Translations under genes and position numbers: made by a program
The notes under the pieces: generated by a model
The model's input: only the letters and a program-made list of their open reading frames with translations
The model's database searches: none
What the model was told of the DNA's origin: nothing
In this document: in pieces, positions 39,501-46,821 of the stretch
Layout: every line of letters starts with the position of its first letter
Position numbering within the stretch: position 1 is the first letter of the stretch
Assembly (NCBI GenBank): GCA_903905455.1
Contig: CAIVGN010000134.1
Span: 1-64,000, forward strand
Direction of reading: 5' to 3'
From: an uncultured Archangium sp.
GTDB taxonomy: Bacteria > Myxococcota > Myxococcia > Myxococcales > Myxococcaceae
DNA: 64,000 bases

Positions 39501-42500
39501 ACCGACGGCGCCCCCGGAATGCGCCGCGAGAGCATCGAGAGGATCTCCACCCGCTTGATCGAGTCGATGCCGAGGTCGGCCTCGAGATCCATCTCCAGCG
39601 AGAGCGTGTCCACCGGGTAGCCGGTGAGCTCACAGACCGTGCTCAGCAACGTGGCCTTCACGTCGACCGACGGAACCGCGGACGCCACGGCCACCGGGGC
39701 AGCCACCTTCGCCACGCCATTGCGGCCGACGAACTCGGCGACCTGCTGCAGCGTACGCAGCCCGCTCAATTGCTCGGGGTTCACCGAGGGCGCACCGGGA
39801 ATGCGGCGCGACACCATCGAGAGGATCTCCACGCGCTTGATGGAGTCGATGCCGAGGTCGGCCTCGAGATCCATCTTCAGCTCGAGGGTCTCGCGCGGGT
39901 ACCCGGTGGCCTCGGCCACGGCGCTCAGGAGGATCGCCACGGAGTCCACCGGCGCCTCCAGGGCGTGCGCGACCTTGCCGTTCGACTTCGGCGGCAGTGC
40001 AGCCACGACGACCACCGGCGCAGGCAACGGCGCGGGGACTTGCGCGACCAGGGCCGGCGCGGAAACAGGGGAGAAGACCGGCATCGGCCTCGGGGCCTGC
40101 CCCGTCATCATCGACGCGAGCGTCTGCTGCGTCGCCATCTGCCCTTCGAGGAAGCGCTGGTGCACGCGGGCGGTCTGTTCCTGCAACGACTGCAACGCGC
40201 CCAGGCTCGCCTGGTGCTGGCGCAGGAGATCGCTCATGCCCGCATCGAGGTTCACCGGCGCCGCGAGCTCTTGACGCTGCACGACAGGCTTCGCGGCGCG
40301 CGGGGGGATCGCCTTGGTCGGCGAGCGGTAGTTCGCGCCCGTCAACGGCACGACCATCTTCGGCACGCGAGGCGCCTTGTTCGTCCACCGGGGGGGATTC
40401 ACGGCCCGGTTCCACTCGGCCAACCGAACCGGGTGTCCCTGCGCGGCCAACTGCGCCAGCGCGAGGGCGAAGTCGAACACCCCACCCCGACGCCCCTGGG
40501 CATCGAGGGCCACGGCGGTGAAGCTGCGCTGCCCGAGGATCGCCTTCACCATGCTGGTGAGCGCCGACTTCGGTCCCACCTCGAGGAAGGTGCGCGCGCC
40601 GGCGGCGTAGAGCGCCTCGACCACCTCGTCGAACCGGACCGGCTTCGCCAGCTGGTGCGCGAGCAGGGCCCGCGCCCCCGCTTCGTCCGCGGGGTACGGC
40701 TTGGCGGTGGTGTTGGCGATCACCGGCACGCGGGGCGACGAGAACTCGACCTCCGTCAGCGCCTGCTGAAACGACGTCGCCGCGTCGGCCACCAGCGGGC
40801 TGTGGAAGGCCGCGCCCACGTTGAGCCGGGTCGCGCGCATCGAGCGCGCCTTGCAGGCCACCTCGGCCTTCGCGATCTCCTCGCGCGAGCCCGAGAGCAC
40901 GCCCTGCGACGGGCCGTTGCGGTTCGCGAGCACCAGCGAGAGCTTCTCTTCCGCGAGCAGCTTCTCGATGTCGGCCAGCGGCGCGAGCACCGCGAGCATG
41001 GTGCCGCGGTCAGAGCCGTCACCGGCCATCAACTGGCCACGCTGGCGGGACGCCCGGGCCAGGCCTTCGGCGCTCAGCACCCCCGCCGCGTGCAGCGCGA
41101 CGAGCTCACCGTAGCTGTGACCTGCGAGCAGCTTCGCGTCGACCCCGAAGCGGGCCAGCACGCCCAACAACCCACGCTCCACCGCGCCCAGCGACGGCTG
41201 CGCGATGTCGGTGCGCGTGAGGTACGCCTCGCGCGTCGCCTGCTTCTCGGCGTCGAAGGTCGGCAGCGGGTACACCGCGCCGGCCAGCGCCGGGTCTGCG
41301 TCGACGGCCTCGAGCACCTCGGGGAAGAGGCAGGCCAGCTCGCGGAGCATGTCCACGTGCTGCGCGCCCTGGCCGGGGAACAACAGGGCCAGCGAGCCGG
41401 TCGCCGGGCCCACGCCGTAGACCGCGCCCTCGGGGAGCGTGAAGCCCTGCGAGGGATCCTTGGCGATGCGGGTGCGCAGCGTCGCGACGAGATCTTCCCG
41501 CTTGGTCGAAGCGGAGATCAGCACCACGAGGCGGTGCGCGTCGCTCACGCGGAAGGACTCCCGCGTCGACTGCGCGAAGGAGGCCAGGGTCTCGGTCTTC
41601 GCCAACTCGGTGAGCTTGCCCTGCACGCTCGCCACGTCGGCCCCGGAGATGGACACCAGCTCCACCGAGCCATCCCACGCGGGGGCGGAGCGGCGATCGC
41701 CGTACTCCTCGAGCACCGTGTGGAAGTTGCTGCCACCGAACCCGAAGGCGCTGACCGCCGCACGACGGGGGCCCCGAGCGCTCGACATCCACGGGCGGGC
41801 GACGGTGGGGATGGAGAACGGGCTCTGTTCCAGCTTGAGCACCGCGTTGGGCTTGTCGATCTTGATGGTCGGCGGCAGCACCCGGTGGTGCAGCGCCAGC
41901 GCGGCCTTGATCAACCCCGCGGCTCCGGCGGCCGCCTTGGTATGGCCAATCTGCGACTTCACGGCCCCCAGCGCGCACCACGCCGGGTCCTGCGAGTCGG
42001 CGCCGTAGACCTTCTGCAGCGCCTCGAACTCCGCGGCGTCACCCGCCTTGGTGCCCGTGCCGTGGGCCTCGACGAGGGTGATGTCGCGGGGGGTGACGCC
42101 GGCGTCGCGGTAGGCCGCCTCGAGCGCGCGCGCCTGCCCGGAGGCCAGCGGGGCGTAGATGCTCTTGGCCCGGCCGTCGCTCGAGGTGCCGATGCCGCGG
42201 ATCACCGCGTAGACGCGATCGCCGTCGCGCTCGGCGTCGGAGAGGCGCTTGAGCACCACCATGCCGATGCCTTCGCCCAACAGCGTGCCGTCGGCCTGGT
42301 CGGAGAAGGGCCGCGCATCACCAGACGCCGACAACGCGGGCGTCTTGCTGAAGCACATGTGCATGAAGATGTCGTTGAGGGTGTCGACGCCGCCGGTGAG
42401 CACGAGATCGGTGCGACCCGACTCCAGCTCCGCGATGCCCAGGTGCAGCGCGCCCAGCGAGCTCGCGCAGGCCGCGTCGACGACGCAGTTGGTGCCACCG

Positions 42501-44770
42501 AGATCGAAGCGGTTGGCGATGCGCCCGGCGACCACGTTGCCCAGCAACCCGGGGAACGAGTTCTCCTGCCAGCCCACGTACGAGGCGCTGATGCGCGCCA
42601 CCACGTCTTGCGCCGTCTCCGCGTCCACGCCCGCCTCGGCGAGCGCCTTCTTCCAGTGCGGGTGACCCAGCCGGGCCCCCAGCGAGATGACCAACTCCTG
42701 CGTGCCAGTCACCCCGAGCAGCACGCTGGCGCGCGCCCGGTTCCACGCCACGTCTTCGCCGTAGCCCGCGTCTTCCAGCGCCATGCGCGCGACCACCAGC
42801 GCCAGCAACTGCGAGGTATCGGTGGCCTCGAGGATCGACGGCGGAATGCCGAACTCGGTGGGATCGAACTTCGTGGTGGGGAGGAACCCGCCGCGCTTGG
42901 CGTAGGTCCGATCCGGCGACTTCGGGTCGGCGTCGTAGAAGTCCTCGAGCGACCAGTGCGTGTTGGGGATCTCCCCCGTGGCGTCATCGCCGGTGCGGAT
43001 CAGCTTCCAGAACTCCTGCAGCGTCGCCGACTTCGGGAAGAGCGCGCCCATGCCGACGATGGCGATGGGATCCTTCGTCCGCGCGGGGCTCTTCGGCGCG
43101 CCGGTGACCGGGGCCGGCTTCACCTCGGCGCCCACCAGCAGCGCGTCGAGTTCCAGGTGCGTCCGCGGCGCGAAGTGTTCGACCTCCGGGGGCAGCACCA
43201 CGCCCTGGCTGCGCAGCGCGGTGGCGCGGCTGAGCACGCAGGCGCCGACCAGCAGGTTCCGGGCGATGAGCACCGCCTCGCGCGCGTTCCACGGCTCGAG
43301 CACGCTGCCCTGCGCCCACGCGTTGAAGGCGCCCATCGAGGGGCCACACCACACCTGGTAGTCGAGCTTGCGCTCCACCACGCCCGCGTTCGCCCAGCGC
43401 GAGGCCTGGCCGAGGTACGCGCGGAACACGAGCGCCATGCGGTGCTTCGGGTCGCTCGCGGCCTTCTCCAGCTGCGCCGGGTCGCGCTTCCCGAAGAAGT
43501 CCACGCAGCCCTGCCACGCCTGCTCCAGCGTGGACTTGAAGTACTTCGCCTCCAGCTCGTCGCGCACCGCGGCCGGCAAGGCTTCGAGGCTCGCGTGGGC
43601 GCGGTACAGCTCGAGCAGCCGCTGCGCGCGCACCGCGAACAACGTGCCGCGCGTGAGCACCTGCACCTTCACGCCCATCTCGAACATGTCCGCGGCCGGG
43701 GCCATGGCCACGTCGGTGGTGGCGGCCTTCGCGAGCATCTCGCGCACCGCGTCGGACGTGCCCGCCTCGCGCGTCGCCTGGTTGATGCTGCCGGTCACCA
43801 CGTAGGCCGCGCCCATGGAGAACGCGGTGGCCACGCTGGCCGGGGTCGCCAGCCCACCGGCGGCGCCGATGCGCGGACGCAGGGCGTAGCGGTGCTGGGC
43901 ACAGACCTCGTCACGCAGCGCCTGCAGCGCGGGCAGCAGCAGCACCAGCGGCCGGTTGTCCGTGTGCCCGCCCGAGTCGGCCTCGGCGGTGACGTCGTCG
44001 GCCATCGGGACCAGGGCGGCGAGCTCGGCCTCGGCGGCCGTGAGCTGTCCCTTGCTCACCAGCTCGGCCAGCAGCTTCGCGGGTGCGGGCTCGAGGAACT
44101 TCCGGGCCACCTCCACGCGCGAGACCTTGGCCATCACCCGGTGGGGCACCACGATGGCGCCGCTCGCGTCACGGTGCAGGCCGGCCGCGCGGTACCGCAC
44201 CACGGGCAGGGTCAGGTCGAGGTACGCCGACGCGCTGACGAAGCGCACGCCGCGCGCGAGGAACAGCTCGACCAGCGCCGCCTCGAGCCTCTGATCGTCC
44301 GGCGAGTGGATGAGGTTGATGCCCCAGGTCTTTCCCGCCAGCGACGCCGAGAGGCGATCGAGGGCCTCGGTGACGCGCTCCAGCGACAGCCCCGCCGCGC
44401 CGAACACGCCCAGGTAACCCGCACGGGTCACGGCCTCGACCAGCGCCTCCGAGGCGATGCCGTTGGCCATCTCGCCGGCGACGTAGGCCGCCTGCACCCC
44501 GTAGGCGCGCAGGAAGGTCGCGTCGCCGAGCCGGTCCGGGGTCAACGCCGGGGCGTGGCCCAGCAGCCGGAGCTCACCCTCCGCCTGGGTCCCGCCGAGC
44601 TTCGCCACCCCGCCCTCGCCCACCGCCGGAACCCCGTCTCCTTCCACGAGGTTGAGGGGCCTTGCCACCTGCGCGAGGCCTTCGCGAAACGCGAGGGGTC
44701 CCGTCTTCGGTCGGGAGGTGCCAGGCACCCAGGAGCCGAGGGCATGAGAAGCGAGATCGGGACGGTTCAC
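36551..44770 (-). CDS. pfaA: PUFA synthase PfaD-PfaA fusion: ER-KS-AT-4xACP-KR-DH
   Basis: The protein has 2739 residues from a GTG at 44770 with GGAG six bases upstream. The first 540 residues are a complete PfaD-type FMN enoyl reductase (VEADSGGHTDNRPL, RIGAAGGLATPASVA, VTGSINQATREAG), normally a separate protein. Then come KS (about 565-1010; Cys768 in DAACASS), malonyl acyltransferase (about 1120-1430; Ser1219 in GHSYGE), a Gln-rich helix (about 1510-1552), four ACPs with LGIDSIKR serines at about 1643, 1737, 1828 and 1918, KR (about 2000-2450; VTGGARG near 2180, Tyr2370) and a C-terminal DH (His2477 in HRLSGREVLP). It extends and processes the growing polyunsaturated chain with the PfaC-like subunit. 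The ER-first fusion is unusual. Confidence 0.92.
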   Translation of the reverse strand: MNRPDLASHALGSWVPGTSRPKTGPLAFREGLAQVARPLNLVEGDGVPAVGEGGVAKLGGTQAEGELRLLGHAPALTPDRLGDATFLRAYGVQAAYVAGEMANGIASEALVEAVTRAGYLGVFGAAGLSLERVTEALDRLSASLAGKTWGINLIHSPDDQRLEAALVELFLARGVRFVSASAYLDLTLPVVRYRAAGLHRDASGAIVVPHRVMAKVSRVEVARKFLEPAPAKLLAELVSKGQLTAAEAELAALVPMADDVTAEADSGGHTDNRPLVLLLPALQALRDEVCAQHRYALRPRIGAAGGLATPASVATAFSMGAAYVVTGSINQATREAGTSDAVREMLAKAATTDVAMAPAADMFEMGVKVQVLTRGTLFAVRAQRLLELYRAHASLEALPAAVRDELEAKYFKSTLEQAWQGCVDFFGKRDPAQLEKAASDPKHRMALVFRAYLGQASRWANAGVVERKLDYQVWCGPSMGAFNAWAQGSVLEPWNAREAVLIARNLLVGACVLSRATALRSQGVVLPPEVEHFAPRTHLELDALLVGAEVKPAPVTGAPKSPARTKDPIAIVGMGALFPKSATLQEFWKLIRTGDDATGEIPNTHWSLEDFYDADPKSPDRTYAKRGGFLPTTKFDPTEFGIPPSILEATDTSQLLALVVARMALEDAGYGEDVAWNRARASVLLGVTGTQELVISLGARLGHPHWKKALAEAGVDAETAQDVVARISASYVGWQENSFPGLLGNVVAGRIANRFDLGGTNCVVDAACASSLGALHLGIAELESGRTDLVLTGGVDTLNDIFMHMCFSKTPALSASGDARPFSDQADGTLLGEGIGMVVLKRLSDAERDGDRVYAVIRGIGTSSDGRAKSIYAPLASGQARALEAAYRDAGVTPRDITLVEAHGTGTKAGDAAEFEALQKVYGADSQDPAWCALGAVKSQIGHTKAAAGAAGLIKAALALHHRVLPPTIKIDKPNAVLKLEQSPFSIPTVARPWMSSARGPRRAAVSAFGFGGSNFHTVLEEYGDRRSAPAWDGSVELVSISGADVASVQGKLTELAKTETLASFAQSTRESFRVSDAHRLVVLISASTKREDLVATLRTRIAKDPSQGFTLPEGAVYGVGPATGSLALLFPGQGAQHVDMLRELACLFPEVLEAVDADPALAGAVYPLPTFDAEKQATREAYLTRTDIAQPSLGAVERGLLGVLARFGVDAKLLAGHSYGELVALHAAGVLSAEGLARASRQRGQLMAGDGSDRGTMLAVLAPLADIEKLLAEEKLSLVLANRNGPSQGVLSGSREEIAKAEVACKARSMRATRLNVGAAFHSPLVADAATSFQQALTEVEFSSPRVPVIANTTAKPYPADEAGARALLAHQLAKPVRFDEVVEALYAAGARTFLEVGPKSALTSMVKAILGQRSFTAVALDAQGRRGGVFDFALALAQLAAQGHPVRLAEWNRAVNPPRWTNKAPRVPKMVVPLTGANYRSPTKAIPPRAAKPVVQRQELAAPVNLDAGMSDLLRQHQASLGALQSLQEQTARVHQRFLEGQMATQQTLASMMTGQAPRPMPVFSPVSAPALVAQVPAPLPAPVVVVAALPPKSNGKVAHALEAPVDSVAILLSAVAEATGYPRETLELKMDLEADLGIDSIKRVEILSMVSRRIPGAPSVNPEQLSGLRTLQQVAEFVGRNGVAKVAAPVAVASAVPSVDVKATLLSTVCELTGYPVDTLSLEMDLEADLGIDSIKRVEILSMLSRRIPGAPSVNPEKLSGLKTLAQVHAFISAAVPSAPAEVVVAAPSVPVDATLLSTVCELTGYPVDTLSMEMDLEADLGIDSIKRVEILSMLSRRIPGAPSVNPEKLSGLKTLAQVRDFIAQGLPSVVAAVVSAPVVSVDATLLSTVSELTGYPVDTLSMEMDLEADLGIDSIKRVEILSMLSRRIPGAPSVNPEKLSGLKTLAQVRDFIAQGAPSAAAPVAVVVAKKPLVPKQLVVRRAVMPIRAAAPSGVGVRLPSATIVVTRDGTGLSEALARAFERAGHPCVVQDLGHPLPALIGGVVVVAPAQTTDLHLKQALKLAREASSSLRSTPHAFFATLTHRDGAFGFVTAGHALVGGFAGLPKSLSHEWPEVRCRAFDVSSLWTPDEAAAAFVEELTNEGPAELGIGPSGRVTLGLRTSDAVVATDRLKSGDVVIVTGGARGVTADCARELAKATGATLVLLGRSPAPIAEAEWLAAAKDETAIKKALLDHAPAGQRPSPKQLGEAFKLVMAGRDIRATLEGLASLHVRAEYRQVDVRDAAAVAAVMAEARSLGPIRGVVHGAGVLRDKRIEDKRDDDFDQVLDPKLGGLHAVLEATREDDLTVIALFASVTGRFGRRGQSDYAVANQALVSIAQAEGARRPHARVVALDWGPWAGGMVTPALEATFRAEGVSLIPLDGGARAFVAESLAAAGSGSEIVLGAGFGEELEAGWTLAHTERIDATWPVLAAHRLSGREVLPLAMVLDWFTGAARASVNGHVLLGLDDVRVLKGVTLQGGPESLSVWTGPVEVQGLEATMPLELRNLRDQVHVRAVARFGPPGATTSPTLAPAGLAPFTTSVETVYREQLFHGPSLEAITAIEGLGEEGMTLTLRAHPTTEQLVPGPARAWSSDPLVVDGIFQALIVWTRARLGAPSLPSRVDSLRWLRPIVGASVRAVVKVRSVEGASVVSDIELVDATGALVGKLSGYQCTVSSTLARAFESESSSIRSTPSA
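38893..39945 (-). repeat. Four tandem ACP-coding repeats
   Basis: Inside the PfaD-PfaA gene four carrier-protein units repeat with spacings of 270, 273 and 282 bases, measured between the LGIDSIKR codons (Ser codons at 39842-39844, 39560-39562, 39287-39289, 39017-39019). The three downstream units are nearly identical in DNA over long stretches, while the first is more diverged. This suggests recent unequal recombination or gene conversion. Multiple ACPs in PUFA synthases act in parallel and raise product titre. Confidence 0.9.
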
Positions 44771-44776
44771 GGCACA

Positions 44777-44780
44777 CTCC
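44777..44780 (-). promoter_or_regulatory. Ribosome binding site of the PfaD-PfaA gene
   Basis: GGAG on the minus strand, six bases before the GTG at 44770, supports that GTG as the start and keeps the full enoyl reductase domain in the fusion protein. Confidence 0.55.
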
Positions 44781-44792
44781 AGGGAGGAATGA

Positions 44793-44804
44793 AGCCGCGC
44801 GGCT
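44793..44804. promoter_or_regulatory. Perfect 12-base palindrome upstream of the pfa-ole operon
   Basis: AGCCGCGCGGCT is its own reverse complement. It lies between the possible -10 box and the ribosome site of the PfaD-PfaA gene, the classic place for a repressor operator. It could also be an RNA hairpin that follows the kup transcript. It is short and GC-rich, so chance occurrence is possible. Confidence 0.35.
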
Positions 44805-44830
44805 CTAACAGGGGGAACCGAGGGTCACAA
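44802..44830 (-). promoter_or_regulatory. Weak sigma-70-like promoter candidate for the pfa-ole operon
   Basis: On the minus strand TTGTGA (44825-44830) and TAGAGC (44802-44807) are 17 bases apart. Each matches only 4 and 3 of 6 consensus bases. It is the best candidate in the 77-base gap after kup. The alternative is read-through from kup. Confidence 0.25.
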
Positions 44831-44847
44831 CGACCGCCGCAACGAGC

Positions 44848-46740
44848 CTACAGCTCGACCTGCATGCCCAGTTCGACCACCCGTCCGGGGGGGATGGCGA
44901 AGTAGTTGGTCGCGGGCAACGCGTTCCTCGAAATGAAGGCGAAGAACATCTTGCGCCACACCGACATCTTCGCCGTGCCGTTGGTCAGGAGCGTCTCGCG
45001 TCCGAGGTAGTAACTGGTCGTCGAGGGCTCGCAGACCAGGCCCAGCTCGCGCGCGCGCAAGAGGATCTTCGGGACGTTGGGCGTCTCCATGAAGCCGTTG
45101 TGCCAGATCACCCGGAAGAAGCCCTGGTCCTCGTCCTGCACCACGAGCGCCTCGGCCTTCGGGACCAGGGGCACGTTCTCCTGGACGATCGACAGCAGCA
45201 CCACCTGCCGGTGCAGCACCTGGTTGTGCTTGAGGTGGTGCAGCAACACCGGCGGCGTGCCCTCGGGGTTGCCCGACATGAAGACCGCCGTGCCGCGCAC
45301 CCGGTGGGGCGTGGTGTTGCGCACGTCTTCGAGCAGCGCCTTGAGCGGCATCAGCGTCTGGAGAAACCGCACCGCCAGCGCCTCGCGCCCGCGCTTCCAG
45401 GTGGTCATCAGGGTGTACATGCAGAAGGCCACGGCCACCGGCACCCAGCCGCCCTCGAAGAACTTGAGCGCGTTGGAGAGGAAGAACGGGAGATCGAAGG
45501 CGAGGAAGAGCAGCAGCAGCGGCAAGGCCTTCCACACGCGCCACTTCCAGGCCCGCACCACCACCACGAAGTACACCACCGAGGTGATGCCCATGGTGCC
45601 GGTCACCGCGAGGCCATAGGCGGCGGCGAGGGCCGACGACTCGCGGAACATCAGCACCAGCGCCAGGCACGCCACCATCAGCGCGTCGTTGACCTCGGGG
45701 ATGTAGATCTGCCCCTCGTTCTCGCTCGAGGTGTGGACGATGGTCACGCGCGGGAGGTAGCCCAGCTGCACCGCCTGCCGCGTCAGCGAGAAGGCCCCGG
45801 AGATCAACGCCTGCGAGGCGATCACCGTGGCCGCCGTGGCCAGGCCCACCATCGGGTAGAGCAGCGCCTCGGGGACGATGGCCCAGAACGGCTTCTCCAC
45901 CCAGCCGTGGCCCAGCAGGTACGCGCCCTGGCCGAAGTAGTTGAGGAGCAACGAGGGCAGCACGATGGCGTACCAGCCGGTGCGGATCGGCTTGAGCCCG
46001 AAGTGGCCCATGTCGGCGTAGAGCGCCTCGCCACCGGTGATGCACAACACCACGCTGCCGAGCACCTTGAAGGCCCGCGCGGGGTCGTGCTGGAACAGGC
46101 GCACCGCCTCCAGCGGGTTGAGAGCGTGGAGCACCGCCGGGTGCTCGAGCAGCGAGCGCAGGCCCAGCACCGCCAACACCAGGAACCACACCAGCATCAC
46201 CGGCCCGAAGGCCTTGCCGATGCGATCGGTGCCGGTCTTCTGCACCATGAAGAGCCCCGCGAGGATCACCAGCGTCAGGGGGACGACGTAGGACTCCATG
46301 GAATGGGTCGCGACCCCCAGGCCCTCGACCGCCGAGAGCACCGAGATGGCCGGGGTGATCACCCCGTCGCCGTAGAGCAGCGCCGCGCCGAAGAGGGCCG
46401 CCAACACCAGCACTCCCTTGAAGCGGAACTCCGCGTTCTTCGGCACCAACGCCAGCAAGGCGAAGATGCCGCCCTCGCCCCGGTTGTTCGCCCGCATGAT
46501 GAACGCGAGGTACTTCACCGTGACCACCATCATCAGGGACCAGAACACCAGGGACAACAGGCCCAGCACGCTCTGGGTCGAGACCTCGAGGGAGTGGCTC
46601 TTCACCGCCCCGTCGGCGGTCTTCGAGAAGCACTCGGCGACCGCGTAGAGCGGGCTCGTGCCGATGTCCCCGAAGACGATGCCCAGCGCCCCCAGCGAGA
46701 GCGGCAGCAGTTTCTTTGAAGCCCCGTGTGCGGCGTCCAT
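44848..46740 (-). CDS. kup: Kup-type potassium uptake transporter
   Basis: The protein has 630 residues from the ATG at 46740, close to the 622 of E. coli Kup; a GTG at 46782 would add 14 unconserved residues. The N-terminus GALGIVFGDIGTSPLYA is the Kup signature. About 12 membrane segments follow, with GGEALYADMGHFG in the conserved core, and a C-terminal cytoplasmic domain of about 180 residues. It is an inner-membrane K+/H+ symporter active at low pH or low potassium. It lies 81 bases after a lipoprotein gene and 77 bases before the PUFA synthase on the same strand. Confidence 0.93.
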   Translation of the reverse strand: MDAAHGASKKLLPLSLGALGIVFGDIGTSPLYAVAECFSKTADGAVKSHSLEVSTQSVLGLLSLVFWSLMMVVTVKYLAFIMRANNRGEGGIFALLALVPKNAEFRFKGVLVLAALFGAALLYGDGVITPAISVLSAVEGLGVATHSMESYVVPLTLVILAGLFMVQKTGTDRIGKAFGPVMLVWFLVLAVLGLRSLLEHPAVLHALNPLEAVRLFQHDPARAFKVLGSVVLCITGGEALYADMGHFGLKPIRTGWYAIVLPSLLLNYFGQGAYLLGHGWVEKPFWAIVPEALLYPMVGLATAATVIASQALISGAFSLTRQAVQLGYLPRVTIVHTSSENEGQIYIPEVNDALMVACLALVLMFRESSALAAAYGLAVTGTMGITSVVYFVVVVRAWKWRVWKALPLLLLFLAFDLPFFLSNALKFFEGGWVPVAVAFCMYTLMTTWKRGREALAVRFLQTLMPLKALLEDVRNTTPHRVRGTAVFMSGNPEGTPPVLLHHLKHNQVLHRQVVLLSIVQENVPLVPKAEALVVQDEDQGFFRVIWHNGFMETPNVPKILLRARELGLVCEPSTTSYYLGRETLLTNGTAKMSVWRKMFFAFISRNALPATNYFAIPPGRVVELGMQVEL

Positions 46741-46821
46741 CGGGCCGCCGTAGCGCAAAGCGTCAGCGCTGGCGTGGCCCACCCCAAGTCGGGGCAGGAC
46801 GCCTCACGCAAGGACCTGTAA

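Noticed and set aside
38893-39945. CRISPR-like or mobile repeat
   Set aside because: The repeat period of about 270 bases is coding and equals one ACP domain with the LGIDSIKR site.
38429-44905. Very long open frame on the plus strand opposite the PUFA synthase gene
   Set aside because: It is an antisense shadow caused by high GC and codon bias. The protein is Arg/His-rich without domains, while the minus strand has complete catalytic motifs.
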